Shown here: positions 18,848 through 27,558 of the stretch, one piece after another
How positions within the stretch are numbered: the first letter of the stretch is position 1
Layout of the letters: each line of letters opens with the position of its first letter
Assembly: GCA_021201655.1 (NCBI GenBank)
Contig: JAJQEL010000114.1
Span: forward strand, 1 to 49,386
Direction of reading: 5' to 3'
Length of the DNA stretch: 49,386 nt
Source of the DNA: Erysipelotrichaceae bacterium
Lineage (GTDB): Bacteria > Bacillota_I > Bacilli_A > Erysipelotrichales > Coprobacillaceae
The notes under the pieces: model-generated
The model's database searches: none
The model's input: the letters and a program-made list of their open reading frames with translations, nothing else
Told to the model about the DNA's origin: nothing
Program-made: the position numbers and the translations under genes

Positions 18848-20063
18848 TTGTATCTTCCCTCCCAAATAATTCATCAATAATTTGATTATAGATATTTTGT
18901 TTATCTTCATCTAAATGTTTTAAAACTTGTATCGGTTGTTTTAATAGTCTCATATGCATCAGATGCAATGTTTTCTTTAAAACATATTTTTCATGATCAT
19001 CTAAGTTAAGTTTCTTTTCTAGAATAGCATCTGTATCATCAATAACTTGTTGATAATATTGTTGTAATAACATCAATGATTCATCAACTTTTTCGGTTTC
19101 AAACCAATGATATAACTGTTGCAGATATTTATTTATAATGGTTTGAGAATCATCAATACATTGTTTTCTTTTTTCTTCATTTTCATGTGATATATTTTGT
19201 AAATAAACCATATCCATCAAAAAAATATGATTATTATTCTTTAAATTTTCATCAATATCTCTAGGCAAGGCTAAATCAACCATATAAATATCATGAGATG
19301 CAGATACTTTATCCTCTTCTATCACTAAATGCGGAGAAGACGTTGCGCTAATTAAAATATCGCATTCGCTTAAAACTTCATAGCGTTGATGATAATCTTT
19401 AATATGAATAGAAGGATATTGTTGTTTTAACTTTTGAGCATTGGCTTCACTTCTATTACAAATAGTTATACTATTCATATTTTCATCAATTAAATATGTT
19501 AAGGCAAGTGTGGCCATTTTACCACTACCAATGATTAATGCTTTTTTGTCTTTTAATGAAATATGCTGACGTAATTCTTTAATAGCTATATAACTTAAAG
19601 ATAAAGGATGTTCACTTATATGTATCTCTCTTTTAATTTCTTTAGCACAAGTAATAGCATCTCTAAAAACTTTAGCCATTTCTTTTTTGAGACAGCCACA
19701 TCTTTTAGAAAATTCCATAGCCTCAACAACTTGTCCTAATATTTGATCTTCCCCTAATACCATGGAATGAAGTCCACTAGTCACTGCAAATAAATATTGA
19801 TAGGCATCTTGATCAGTTCTGATAATTAATGGAATATCTTTCATATAATGTTGAAGTATATCTTTAACTTCTTCAATATGATTATCTTCATCCATATAAT
19901 ATATTTCTTTACGATTGCATGTTGATAAGATGACTGATTGTTCAATTTGTATATCCTGTAATTTTAAATAGATTTCCATCATATTGGTATCTGATAGAAA
20001 TATTTTATTTAATTCATTCATAGGTGTATCTTCGTAAGAAACACCAAGCATTATAAATCTCAT
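18837..20063 (-). CDS. hemA: Glutamyl-tRNA reductase
   Basis: 408 residues from ATG 20063; an upstream in-frame ATG at 20108 would place the promoter-like TATAAT (20080-20085) inside the gene. Reduces glutamyl-tRNA to glutamate-1-semialdehyde. Catalytic C49 in LSTCNRKEIYY, GEDQILGQV, and the NADPH-binding ALIIGSGKMATLAL are present. First gene of the siroheme operon; no hemB follows anywhere in the window. Confidence 0.96.
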   Translation of the reverse strand: MRFIMLGVSYEDTPMNELNKIFLSDTNMMEIYLKLQDIQIEQSVILSTCNRKEIYYMDEDNHIEEVKDILQHYMKDIPLIIRTDQDAYQYLFAVTSGLHSMVLGEDQILGQVVEAMEFSKRCGCLKKEMAKVFRDAITCAKEIKREIHISEHPLSLSYIAIKELRQHISLKDKKALIIGSGKMATLALTYLIDENMNSITICNRSEANAQKLKQQYPSIHIKDYHQRYEVLSECDILISATSSPHLVIEEDKVSASHDIYMVDLALPRDIDENLKNNNHIFLMDMVYLQNISHENEEKRKQCIDDSQTIINKYLQQLYHWFETEKVDESLMLLQQYYQQVIDDTDAILEKKLNLDDHEKYVLKKTLHLMHMRLLKQPIQVLKHLDEDKQNIYNQIIDELFGREDTNEI

Positions 20064-20126
20064 TATTATCACCGCGCTTATTATACCATTAATTGATAAG
20101 TGATTCATTATAAAAATGAGGAAGAT

Positions 20127-20611
20127 TTAATCTTCCTCATCCTCTTCCATAAACTCATAAAAATGTTCATGATCATCAAATTCATCATCATATTCAAAGT
20201 CGTCATCATCATCAGATTCATAAATTTCTTTTAATACTTGATAATCTGTCAATAAAACATCATTAGCTTCTTCTAAATCAAATTCCTCTTCAAGTGGGAA
20301 CATATCTTCTTCAAAGCCATCTTCTTCAATAGATACAAAGAATTCATCTGGGTCATCATAATATAAATTCATATAGGAATGTTCATCTTCCCAGATACCA
20401 TAACCTTTGCCTTCTAAAATATGGCATCATCCAATATTTTTAATAATTGATATATGGTATCAAGCTGTGATTCATCTACATCATTATTATTAAGAAAGAC
20501 TTTTAAAGTATTGATGTCTTCATCAAATTTAGGATTATCATATTTTTGAAGCTTTTCTTCAATTTGTTGCAAATAAACTTCAATATCTTGTTTAGTCATA
20601 ATTTCTACCAT
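20127..20611 (-). pseudogene. Truncated second copy of a pRiA4b ORF-3-like gene
   Basis: Two short frames. The first (20414-20611) encodes 65 residues resembling the N-terminal helix region of the neighbouring full gene and ends DDAIF-stop. The second (20127 to about 20410) reads LEGKGYGIWEDEHSYMNLYYDDPDEFF and ends in acidic repeats, and it is a clear copy of the last 75 residues of the upstream gene (GKGYGIWEDEHYLMNLYYKDHDAF). The central domain is missing. This is a tandem duplicate with a large deletion and frame change. The acidic C-terminal tail (runs of D and E) might still be translated from ATG 20372. Confidence 0.7.
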
Positions 20612-21405
20612 TCACTAAGCATCGATTTAAAAAAGTTATAATCATCCAATAAATCAGCATTCGCATCTTCTACATCAAACTCATCTGTTACAAAATCATC
20701 TTCACTCATACCTATATCATCAATATAATCTAAAAAAGCATCATGATCTTTATAATACAAATTCATTAAATAATGCTCATCTTCCCAAATACCATACCCT
20801 TTACCTTTAATAACACGACTATCATCAAAAGTAAATATTTTATCATGGTTATTGATTGACTTCACAGTTACTTTAAAAATCCATTCATCACCAAAATCAT
20901 ATTCAATATCGATTTTATTATTAAATGATAAATACAACTGACTCAAATATATTTCATCAGCTCGGTTTTCATTATAAAAGCTATCTCTACATGAAAATCT
21001 ATGTCTTCCATAATTTACCGCAAATAAATGTGAACCATCAGCTTTAAAAGATGATAAAACAAAATAAGCTAGGTCTGCTAAAGTGATATCATAAGGTAAT
21101 TCCATTTCACGATAAAACTGTTTACCTAAACCTGCTAATATCACTCTAATAACAACTGATTTTGTCGATATATCATATAGTTGTACAGCCATTTTAGCAA
21201 CATCTAAAACATCTTCATCAATAATAGGTTCATCATAATCATCTACCATTTTCATAAATTCATTAATAGCAGCTGTGATATAAAGATCTATTTTATCTTC
21301 TCCTACTTTTTCTTTTAACATATTTAATTGTTCTTGTATTTCTGAATTGTTAGTATTTAATAACAATTCTTTCATTTGTTGTTCATATAGTTCTATTTGA
21401 TTCAT
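20605..21405 (-). CDS. pRiA4b ORF-3-like domain protein
   Basis: 266 residues, start after AAGGAG. The central part (about 95-215) matches the plasmid pRiA4b ORF-3-like domain: ELPYDITLADLAYFVLSSF, HLFAVNYGRHRF, IEYDFGDEWIFKVTVK, and GKGYGIWEDEHYLMNLY. The N-terminus is helical and the C-terminus acidic. The domain is widespread in bacteria and has no proven function. An extended -10 promoter (TGATATAAT, about 21424-21432) lies upstream. A truncated copy sits immediately downstream. Confidence 0.8.
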   Translation of the reverse strand: MNQIELYEQQMKELLLNTNNSEIQEQLNMLKEKVGEDKIDLYITAAINEFMKMVDDYDEPIIDEDVLDVAKMAVQLYDISTKSVVIRVILAGLGKQFYREMELPYDITLADLAYFVLSSFKADGSHLFAVNYGRHRFSCRDSFYNENRADEIYLSQLYLSFNNKIDIEYDFGDEWIFKVTVKSINNHDKIFTFDDSRVIKGKGYGIWEDEHYLMNLYYKDHDAFLDYIDDIGMSEDDFVTDEFDVEDANADLLDDYNFFKSMLSEW

Positions 21406-21485
21406 TTTATTCTCCTTTTTTTCATTATATCATACTATCTAAAAATTAAAATTTTTTCTTGCATCTAAATTAAAAATATGCTAAA

Positions 21486-21547
21486 AATAGGTAGCAATGA
21501 GTATCCAAGCAAGTGGTAGTAAGTCCGGTTGCTTAGGATACTTTTTT
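21486..21547 (+). promoter_or_regulatory. Leader attenuator, possible guanidine-IV (mepA) riboswitch
   Basis: A strong intrinsic terminator sits in the leader: stem AGTATCC-AAGCAA paired with TTGCTT-A-GGATACT (21500-21512 with 21529-21542), a large 16-base loop ending GTCCGG, then T6. Upstream, AGCAA (21493-21497) can pair with TTGCT (21529-21533) and would break the terminator. A leader terminator before a MATE exporter is the setting of the mepA / guanidine-IV riboswitch of Clostridia. I could not match the aptamer consensus from memory, so the class is tentative; the attenuator itself is well supported. Confidence 0.55.
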
Positions 21548-21574
21548 GTTTGTAAGATTATTAAGGAGGTTTTT

Positions 21575-22180
21575 ATGAGTTATAAGGTTATCACTATAGG
21601 ACATCAATATGGGAGTGGTGCACGTGATATTGCTAAAGAATTAGCTAAACGTTTAAACTATTCTTATTATGACAGTGCCATTACCGCAAAGATGGCAGAA
21701 AAGAGCGGATTTACAGCGGAATTCGCTAACGCACATAGCGAAAAAGGATCATCTCATACCAATATCGTTATGTTTACATTGAATAACTGGGCTGGAGGAA
21801 GTATGTCAGCCTCAGATCAACTATTTATTAAACAAAAAGAGATTATAAGTGATTTAGTACAAAAAGAAAATTGTGTTATTGTTGGACATTGTGGCGATTA
21901 CTTATTAAAAGATAATGATGACGCGTTCCATATTTCTATTAATAGCGATAGAGACGAACGTATTGAACGTATTCAAAATGTTTATCAGGAAAATATATCT
22001 ATGGATGATTTAGTAGATATTGATAAACGTAGAATGACCTATTATCGTTTTTATACAAATCGTAAAATCAATGATATATTAAATTATGATTTAGTTATTA
22101 ATCGTGCTCATTATACTAATGAGGAATGTGTCGAATTGCTTTTAACATTTATTAATCAATGGTTAAAGGAGGAAAAATAG
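21575..22180 (+). CDS. Cytidylate kinase-like P-loop protein
   Basis: 201 residues from ATG 21575, after AAGGAGG; an earlier ATG at 21497 lies in the leader hairpin. ITIGHQYGSGARDIAKELAKRLNYSYYDSAI is the pattern of the 'cytidylate kinase-like' family, with a relaxed P-loop (GHQYGSG), followed by VIVGHCGDYLL and an R-rich lid (DRDERIERIQ, DKRRMTYYRFYTN). These proteins are related to CMP kinases, but the substrate is unproven. It ends 2 bases before the MATE gene, so the two form an operon behind the attenuator. Confidence 0.85.
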   Translation: MSYKVITIGHQYGSGARDIAKELAKRLNYSYYDSAITAKMAEKSGFTAEFANAHSEKGSSHTNIVMFTLNNWAGGSMSASDQLFIKQKEIISDLVQKENCVIVGHCGDYLLKDNDDAFHISINSDRDERIERIQNVYQENISMDDLVDIDKRRMTYYRFYTNRKINDILNYDLVINRAHYTNEECVELLLTFINQWLKEEK

Positions 22181-22181
22181 A

Positions 22182-23591
22182 ATGAATGAAGATATTTCTT
22201 TCTTAGGTACTGAAAAGGTTAGTAAGTTAATGGCTAAATATGCTATACCTTGTATTATTTCTTTATTGGTTGGAGCTTTGTATAACATTGTTGACCAATT
22301 ATTTATTGCAAATGCTTCTTATTTAGGTTCATATGGTAATGCCGCTAATACAGTTGTTTATCCTTTAACTGTCGTCGCTTTAGCAGTGGCTGTTATGATT
22401 GGTGATGGATGTTGTAGTTATACTAGTATTTGTTTAGGTGCTAATGAGAAGGATAATGCGAATAAGGGTGTTGGTAATGCTATTTTATCATTAGTGACTG
22501 CTAGTGTTATTATTACAGCTATTTATTTTATCTTTCAACATCAAATATTGATTTTATTTGGTGGTGGCGTTAATGAATTGACTTATGCTAATGCGAAAGA
22601 GTATTTTACATTTATTTCTATTGGTATTCCTTTCTATATGTTAGGTCAAGGTTTGAACCCTATTGTTAGATCTGACGGTTCTCCAAATAGAGCTATGGCA
22701 TTTAGTTTATGTGGTGCAGCTGTTAATATTGTATTAGACCCAGTATTTATTTATGTATTCAAATGGGGTATGATGGGAGCAGCTTTGGCTACTATTCTCG
22801 GACAAATTTTAACTTGTATTTTATCTGTATTATATATTAGACATATGAAATTAATTCATCTTACTAGAGAAAGTTTTACAATTAAGTTTAGAATTATCGG
22901 TAAAATGTTAAGTTTAGGTGTATGTAGTTTATTATCACAAATTTCTATTGTGTTCTCAATGGCTGCTGTACAAAATATGTTAACAAAATATGGTGCATTA
23001 GATCCAGTATTTGGCTTAGAAGAATATGCCCAAATTCCAATGGCAGTTGTAGGTATTGTTATGAAATTCTATCAGATTGTTATTTCAATTGTTATAGGTT
23101 TATCTAGTGGAAATATTCCAGTTGTTGGTTATAGCATTGGAGCTGGTAAGAATGGCCGTGCCAAAGAGATATTTAAGTTATTATTGATTTGTGAAGCGAT
23201 TGTTGGATTTATTGGTTTAGCTATTTTCGAAGTATTCCCTTCTCAACTTATTGGTTTATTTGGTGCTTCTAATGAAAGTAGTTATTATATGGAATTTGGT
23301 ATTAAGACATTTAGAATCTATATGGCATTACTGCCATTGTCTTGTGTTAATAAGGCTGTCTTTATTTTCTTACAAGCGATTGGTAAAGCCTTTATGTCTA
23401 CATTATTATCACTTATTCGTGAGATTGTATTTGGGGTTGGATTTGTTATTATCTTACCAATATTCTTTGGTTTAACAGGTGTTTTATTGTTTATGCCAGT
23501 GGCTGATTTATGTACGTTCATTATTGGTTTGGTAGTAATTGTCCAAACATTTAGAGAATTAAGTACTGATAAAACGATGGCAAACGTTTAG
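22182..23591 (+). CDS. MATE-family multidrug exporter (MepA-like)
   Basis: 469 residues, about 12 membrane segments, start after AAGGAGG. The MepA-type opening is present: LMAKYAIPCIISLLVGALYNIVDQLFIAN, then a second half repeat at about 240-460. Uses a cation gradient to export organic cations or other toxic compounds. The leader attenuator suggests induction by a small molecule. Confidence 0.92.
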   Translation: MNEDISFLGTEKVSKLMAKYAIPCIISLLVGALYNIVDQLFIANASYLGSYGNAANTVVYPLTVVALAVAVMIGDGCCSYTSICLGANEKDNANKGVGNAILSLVTASVIITAIYFIFQHQILILFGGGVNELTYANAKEYFTFISIGIPFYMLGQGLNPIVRSDGSPNRAMAFSLCGAAVNIVLDPVFIYVFKWGMMGAALATILGQILTCILSVLYIRHMKLIHLTRESFTIKFRIIGKMLSLGVCSLLSQISIVFSMAAVQNMLTKYGALDPVFGLEEYAQIPMAVVGIVMKFYQIVISIVIGLSSGNIPVVGYSIGAGKNGRAKEIFKLLLICEAIVGFIGLAIFEVFPSQLIGLFGASNESSYYMEFGIKTFRIYMALLPLSCVNKAVFIFLQAIGKAFMSTLLSLIREIVFGVGFVIILPIFFGLTGVLLFMPVADLCTFIIGLVVIVQTFRELSTDKTMANV

Positions 23592-23618
23592 GATTAGCAA
23601 TTATGCTAATCCTTTTTA
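23591..23618 (+). terminator. Terminator of the MATE operon
   Basis: GGATTAGC / GCTAATCC with a 6-base loop and T5, starting at the MATE stop codon. The convergent TetR gene ends inside it. Confidence 0.88.
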
Positions 23619-24130
23619 TTTATAAATATATCTTTTAAAATATCAGGCATGGATAGTTGTGTTAAATATATTAATTCCTGAGGAGATAACATTTCATTTT
23701 TTCTAAATAAGCTTATCGCATAAGTTAAAGTACCATGTAAATATATTTGTAAGACTTTATATTGTGTACTAGTAAGAGTCGGTAAATGTTTTGACATATA
23801 TTGAATATATTTGTTGTATAGTAATCTTATAAAAGTATTTTGACTGTCAATGAGTAGATTTAAATAGTAAGTTCGATGTTGTTGACAATAATCCGTGAAT
23901 CTTTGCGCTGATTCATAGTAAGTTATCGTTTCATCTATAAATAATGAAGCAATATGATGATGAAATAAATAGGTTAAAAGATCATATTTATCATTGAAAT
24001 AACGATAAAATGTTGAACGGCTTAATTTTGATTGTTCAATGATTTGTAGTGTTGTGATATCTTCAAATGGTGTTGTTTCTAATAATAGATTTAATGCTTC
24101 AGAAAAAGTGTCTTGAGATGATTGTTTCAT
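23606..24130 (-). CDS. TetR-family transcriptional regulator
   Basis: 174 residues from ATG 24130, chosen because GGAGGG lies 4 bases before it. The N-terminal helix-turn-helix (PFEDITTLQIIEQSKLSRSTFYRYFNDKYDLLTYLF) is standard TetR, and the C-terminal half is an alpha-helical ligand domain of the TetR_C_7-like sort. It faces the zinc alcohol dehydrogenase gene, and the shared region has an inverted repeat over its own -35 box, so it probably represses itself and the dehydrogenase. Confidence 0.9.
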   Translation of the reverse strand: MKQSSQDTFSEALNLLLETTPFEDITTLQIIEQSKLSRSTFYRYFNDKYDLLTYLFHHHIASLFIDETITYYESAQRFTDYCQQHRTYYLNLLIDSQNTFIRLLYNKYIQYMSKHLPTLTSTQYKVLQIYLHGTLTYAISLFRKNEMLSPQELIYLTQLSMPDILKDIFINKKD

Positions 24131-24146
24131 AAGTCCCTCCATATAT

Positions 24147-24188
24147 ATACTATCAAAAAATGAGACATTTCTCAAAAAATGTTTCATT
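24147..24188 (-). promoter_or_regulatory. TetR promoter with operator-like inverted repeat
   Basis: TTGAGA (24170-24175), 17-base spacer, TAGTAT (24147-24152) on the minus strand. An inverted repeat AATGAGACAT-N10-ATGTTTCATT (24159-24188, 9 of 10 positions) covers the -35 box. A smaller one, TGAGA-N4-TCTCA, is nested in it. Confidence 0.7.
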
Positions 24189-24272
24189 ATTTATCATAAT
24201 TGAGTTATTTTTAGATATTCAATCTTTTTAAAAATAAGTATTATGATAAATTATTGACATGGAGGTATGAAA

Positions 24273-25385
24273 ATGCAAGGAAATATGAAATGTGCCATTT
24301 ATTATGGCATTAAAGATGTGAGAATGGAGGAAAGACCTATCCCGCAGATTGGTCCAACTGATATTCTTGTTAAGAATTTAAGAGCAGGTATTTGTGGATC
24401 CGATACAGGAGCTTATTTGTATGGTGGAGCAGCTACTGGTGTTTTTAGTGGTCAACAGTTTGGTCATGAAATGGTTGGTAAAGTTGTGGAAAAAGGTGAA
24501 GAAGTTGGAGATGATATTCAACTTGATGATATTGTGATGGTTGAACCTACTCATGCTAGTCGAGCAGGTACTGTAAAAACAGATATATTGGGTGGATTTA
24601 GTGAATATGTAAGAGTGGATGATGCTAAAAATAATTTTAATATTTATGTATTGGATAAGGATATTGATTTAGATACAGCCGCTATTATTGAGCCCGTTTC
24701 AGTTGGCACCCAAGGTGCTATTTGTACAAATCCAAAGTTAAATGATAAGGTTGTGGTATTAGGAGCAGGGACAATTGGTTTATCAGCTGCTGCAGGATTA
24801 ATTGCTAGAGGAATGAAGAATGTTGTGGTTGTTGATCAAGTTGATTGGCGATTAGCTAAAGCAAAAGAAATCGGTGCGATGACAATTAATACATCTGTTG
24901 ATAATTTAGGTAAAAAGCTAATTGAATTATTAGGTGAAGCTAAACAAGGCTCAAGTATGAATCCTCAATATTTAGAACCAGATTTATTACAACAAATTAT
25001 TCAATTAACTAAAGAACTTAATATGGATCTAACTGCTAAAACACCAGATGTTGATTTGGTTGTTGATTGTGCAGGTGCATTACCTTTATTACAACAAATG
25101 TTTAATATGAGCAAGCAAGGAACAAAGTATGTAATAGTAGCTGTTTATCATAAGGAAATTGTTTTGAATCCAAATATATTTATTAGTAACGAACCGATGG
25201 TCATTGGATCAAAAGCTTATAATCATGAAACAATATTAGAAGTTATTGACCATATTACTAACAAAAAAACTCCTATTGGAACAATCATTACTAAAAAATT
25301 CAAACATGATGAATTTCCACAAGCTATTGAAGCTGCTTGTAATGCAAATGAGAATATTAAAGTTATTATTGATTATGAATTATAA
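24273..25385 (+). CDS. Zinc-dependent medium-chain alcohol/polyol dehydrogenase
   Basis: About 370 residues from ATG 24273, 7 bases after GGAGG; the ATG at 24267 is too close. Catalytic zinc ligands of the MDR superfamily are visible: C41 in GICGSD, H65-E66 in FGHEMVG, and E in IIEPVSVG. The NAD-binding motif is VVVLGAGTIGLSAAAGL. The structural-zinc four-cysteine lobe is absent, as in the threonine/butanediol/sorbitol dehydrogenase-like branch. Substrate unknown. Controlled by the divergent TetR gene, by inference. Confidence 0.88.
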   Translation: MQGNMKCAIYYGIKDVRMEERPIPQIGPTDILVKNLRAGICGSDTGAYLYGGAATGVFSGQQFGHEMVGKVVEKGEEVGDDIQLDDIVMVEPTHASRAGTVKTDILGGFSEYVRVDDAKNNFNIYVLDKDIDLDTAAIIEPVSVGTQGAICTNPKLNDKVVVLGAGTIGLSAAAGLIARGMKNVVVVDQVDWRLAKAKEIGAMTINTSVDNLGKKLIELLGEAKQGSSMNPQYLEPDLLQQIIQLTKELNMDLTAKTPDVDLVVDCAGALPLLQQMFNMSKQGTKYVIVAVYHKEIVLNPNIFISNEPMVIGSKAYNHETILEVIDHITNKKTPIGTIITKKFKHDEFPQAIEAACNANENIKVIIDYEL

Positions 25386-25387
25386 AA

Positions 25388-25412
25388 AAAAGATCGCATC
25401 AAGCGATCTTTT
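25388..25412. terminator. Bidirectional terminator between the dehydrogenase and rplT
   Basis: AAAAGATCGC / GCGATCTTTT around a 5-base loop. It serves both converging genes. Confidence 0.88.
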
Positions 25413-25413
25413 A

Positions 25414-25776
25414 TTATTCAGCTGCTAAAGCATCTTTTGCTGTATTAACAATAGCTGTAAATCCTTCAGGATCAGCAATTGCGATTTCTGATAACATTTT
25501 TCTATTAATATCAACATTAGCTAATTTTAAACCATGCATTAATTTAGAATATGAAATATCATTCATTCTAGCTGCTGCATTAATACGAGCAATCCATAAA
25601 CGACGCATTTCACGTTTTAAGTTCTTTCTATCACGATATGCATATTTCATTGAATGCATAACTTGTTCATTAGCTGTTTTATATAAAGCATGCTTAGAAC
25701 CAAAATATCCTTTAGCTAACTTTAAGACTTTCTTTCTTCTACGTCTAGTTGTATATCCACCTTTAACTCTTGCCAT
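25414..25776 (-). CDS. rplT: 50S ribosomal protein L20
   Basis: 120 residues, full length. [33 protein letters not shown] and the ending region [12 protein letters not shown] are diagnostic. Binds 23S rRNA early in assembly and in Firmicutes also binds the infC leader to shut down its own operon. Last gene of infC-rpmI-rplT. Confidence 0.98.
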   Translation of the reverse strand: MARVKGGYTTRRRRKKVLKLAKGYFGSKHALYKTANEQVMHSMKYAYRDRKNLKREMRRLWIARINAAARMNDISYSKLMHGLKLANVDINRKMLSEIAIADPEGFTAIVNTAKDALAAE

Positions 25777-25796
25777 ATTTCTTTCCTCCTACTCAA

Positions 25797-25988
25797 TTAC
25801 CCAAGACGAGATTTAATTCTCTTCATATCTGATGGGCTTACTAAAGTTGCTTTCGCTAAGTGTTTCTTTTGTTTATGAGTTTTGTTGTGAGATAAATGTG
25901 AAACATACGCATGTCCACGTTTATATTTTCCGCTACCTGTTTTCTTTAAACGTTTCTTAAGACCACTATGGGTTTTCATTTTTGGCAT
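25797..25988 (-). CDS. rpmI: 50S ribosomal protein L35
   Basis: 63 residues, basic. [30 protein letters not shown] is the family signature. Lies 20 bases before rplT. Confidence 0.97.
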   Translation of the reverse strand: MPKMKTHSGLKKRLKKTGSGKYKRGHAYVSHLSHNKTHKQKKHLAKATLVSPSDMKRIKSRLG

Positions 25989-26001
25989 AAAATAGTCCTC
26001 C

Positions 26002-26535
26002 TTATTTTTTCTTTGGCGCTAATATAGCAGTCAATGTTCGCCCTTCTAATTTGGCAGGCTTTTCAATGACACAATAATCTGCACATTCAGCGACGAAATC
26101 ATCTAGTATTTTTTGACCAATTTCAACATGGGATAATTGTCTTCCTCTAAAGCGTACTGCAATCTTGACCTTATCTCCTGCTTGTAACCATTTAATCGTT
26201 CTTTTAAGCTTAACATCTTTATCATGGACATCAATTTGTGGGGATAATTGTGTTTCTTTTAAAGCTACAACTTTAGAATTCTTCTTCATTTCTTTTTGTT
26301 TCTTTTGTTGTTCAAAACGATATTTACCATAATTAAGAATACGACAAACTGGTGGTTTTGCTTTTGGTGCCACACATAATAAATCGAGATCAGCGTTATA
26401 AGCAGCATTCAATGCAGCATTACGTGACATAATTCCTAATTGGTTACCATCCTGATCAATAACCAAAACTTCCTTAAAACGAATTTTTTCATTAACCATA
26501 TCTTCATTTAATTGGTTGTTATACTTGCTAATAAT
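26002..26535 (-). CDS. infC: Translation initiation factor IF-3
   Basis: About 178 residues. Binds the 30S subunit and checks start codons. [24 protein letters not shown] and the C-terminal [21 protein letters not shown] are diagnostic. The start is unusual: AGGAGG is followed by TGGCT and then ATT ATT AGC. A GTG at 26541 is possible by frame but merges with the ribosome site, so an AUU start at 26535 or 26532 is more likely. AUU starts are conserved in infC because IF-3 rejects them when abundant. Confidence 0.95.
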   Translation of the reverse strand: MISKYNNQLNEDMVNEKIRFKEVLVIDQDGNQLGIMSRNAALNAAYNADLDLLCVAPKAKPPVCRILNYGKYRFEQQKKQKEMKKNSKVVALKETQLSPQIDVHDKDVKLKRTIKWLQAGDKVKIAVRFRGRQLSHVEIGQKILDDFVAECADYCVIEKPAKLEGRTLTAILAPKKK

Positions 26536-26565
26536 AGCCACCTCCTAATATAAATTCGTAGTACA

Positions 26566-26705
26566 AATAAAAAGTGAGCACATAAGTACCCACATATTGA
26601 CATTAAGATATTTTATCTTAGTGACATTTGCCCAGTATCCTAAACACTCGGGCGAGAAGTAGGCACTTCTTCTTTCCACTACTTTTCATTTCCTTGTATA
26701 GGATA
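26566..26705 (-). promoter_or_regulatory. L20 leader RNA with terminator, and its promoter
   Basis: Promoter TTGACA (26723-26728), 17-base spacer, TATCCT (26700-26705), overlapping the end of the upstream gene. The leader folds into hairpins GAAGT-ACTTC, GCCC-AGT with ACT-GGGC, and a terminator GTGGGTAC / GTGCTCAC with T tract (26566-26593). This is the arrangement of the Firmicute L20 leader, in which L20 binding causes premature termination ahead of infC. Confidence 0.82.
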
Positions 26706-26724
26706 CACAATTTTTAACTAACTG

Positions 26725-27558
26725 TCAACTATTTTTCATGAGTTTTTCAAAACTTTCAGGCATTTTAGAAGTAAAATGCATTTCTTTATGTGTGAGTGGA
26801 TGCATAAAAGTAAATTCATGGGCATGTAATCCTAATCTTTTTATAGGATTGGTTTTAGCTCCATATTTTGTGTCACCAATAATTGGATGCTTAAGATATG
26901 ACATATGCACTCTAATTTGGTTTTTTCTACCAGTATCTAAATAAACTTCTAATAGACTATAATGTTTATTTTCTTGAATCACTTTATAATGGGTAATAGC
27001 CGTTTTACCTTGTGAGGATATATAAACTGTTTGATTTTTAGCTTCAGCTAGTTTATTGATGATAGTATCCTGTTTTTTGTTTAGATGTCCCTCAACAATG
27101 GCTATATAGCCTCTGGTTATGACATATTGATTCCAGTTATGGGTGAGTAATTGATAGAGTTGTTTTGTTTTAACAAACATGAGAATACCTGAAGTATATT
27201 GATCGAGGCGATGAACTAAATAGATGTTTTCGTGTTTATTTTTAAGGTATTGTTTTACCATATAATAAGCGGTTTTTTGTTTTTCTTTATTCGTTTCTTC
27301 ACTTAATAGACCACAAGGTTTATCAATGACTATGATATCTTTATCTTCATAAATAATATCAAAGGGTAATGGTTTTTTAGCTGTATTCACTTCTACTATC
27401 TGATCTATCTTTAAAGGATATGATACATGGGTAGTTATTATACCATCAATACTAACATTTTTATATTTTAGAAGATTTTTGATATCATTTTTCTTTTTAT
27501 GCGTTTTTTCAATCAAAAATGCCATTAAAGGCATTTCTTTATCAACTATATATTTCAT
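26725..27558 (-). CDS. RluA/RluD-family 23S rRNA pseudouridine synthase
   Basis: 277 residues. An S4-like N-terminal RNA-binding part is followed by DIIYEDKDIIVIDKPCGLL and the catalytic YLVHRLDQYTSGILMF with the conserved aspartate. The C-terminus has GRKNQIRVHMSYLKHPIIGDTKYG. It isomerises uridines in rRNA; the exact site is not predictable. Overlaps the glycerate kinase gene by 17 bases and is the last gene of a four-gene operon. Its 3' end contains the infC promoter. Confidence 0.93.
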   Translation of the reverse strand: MKYIVDKEMPLMAFLIEKTHKKKNDIKNLLKYKNVSIDGIITTHVSYPLKIDQIVEVNTAKKPLPFDIIYEDKDIIVIDKPCGLLSEETNKEKQKTAYYMVKQYLKNKHENIYLVHRLDQYTSGILMFVKTKQLYQLLTHNWNQYVITRGYIAIVEGHLNKKQDTIINKLAEAKNQTVYISSQGKTAITHYKVIQENKHYSLLEVYLDTGRKNQIRVHMSYLKHPIIGDTKYGAKTNPIKRLGLHAHEFTFMHPLTHKEMHFTSKMPESFEKLMKNS

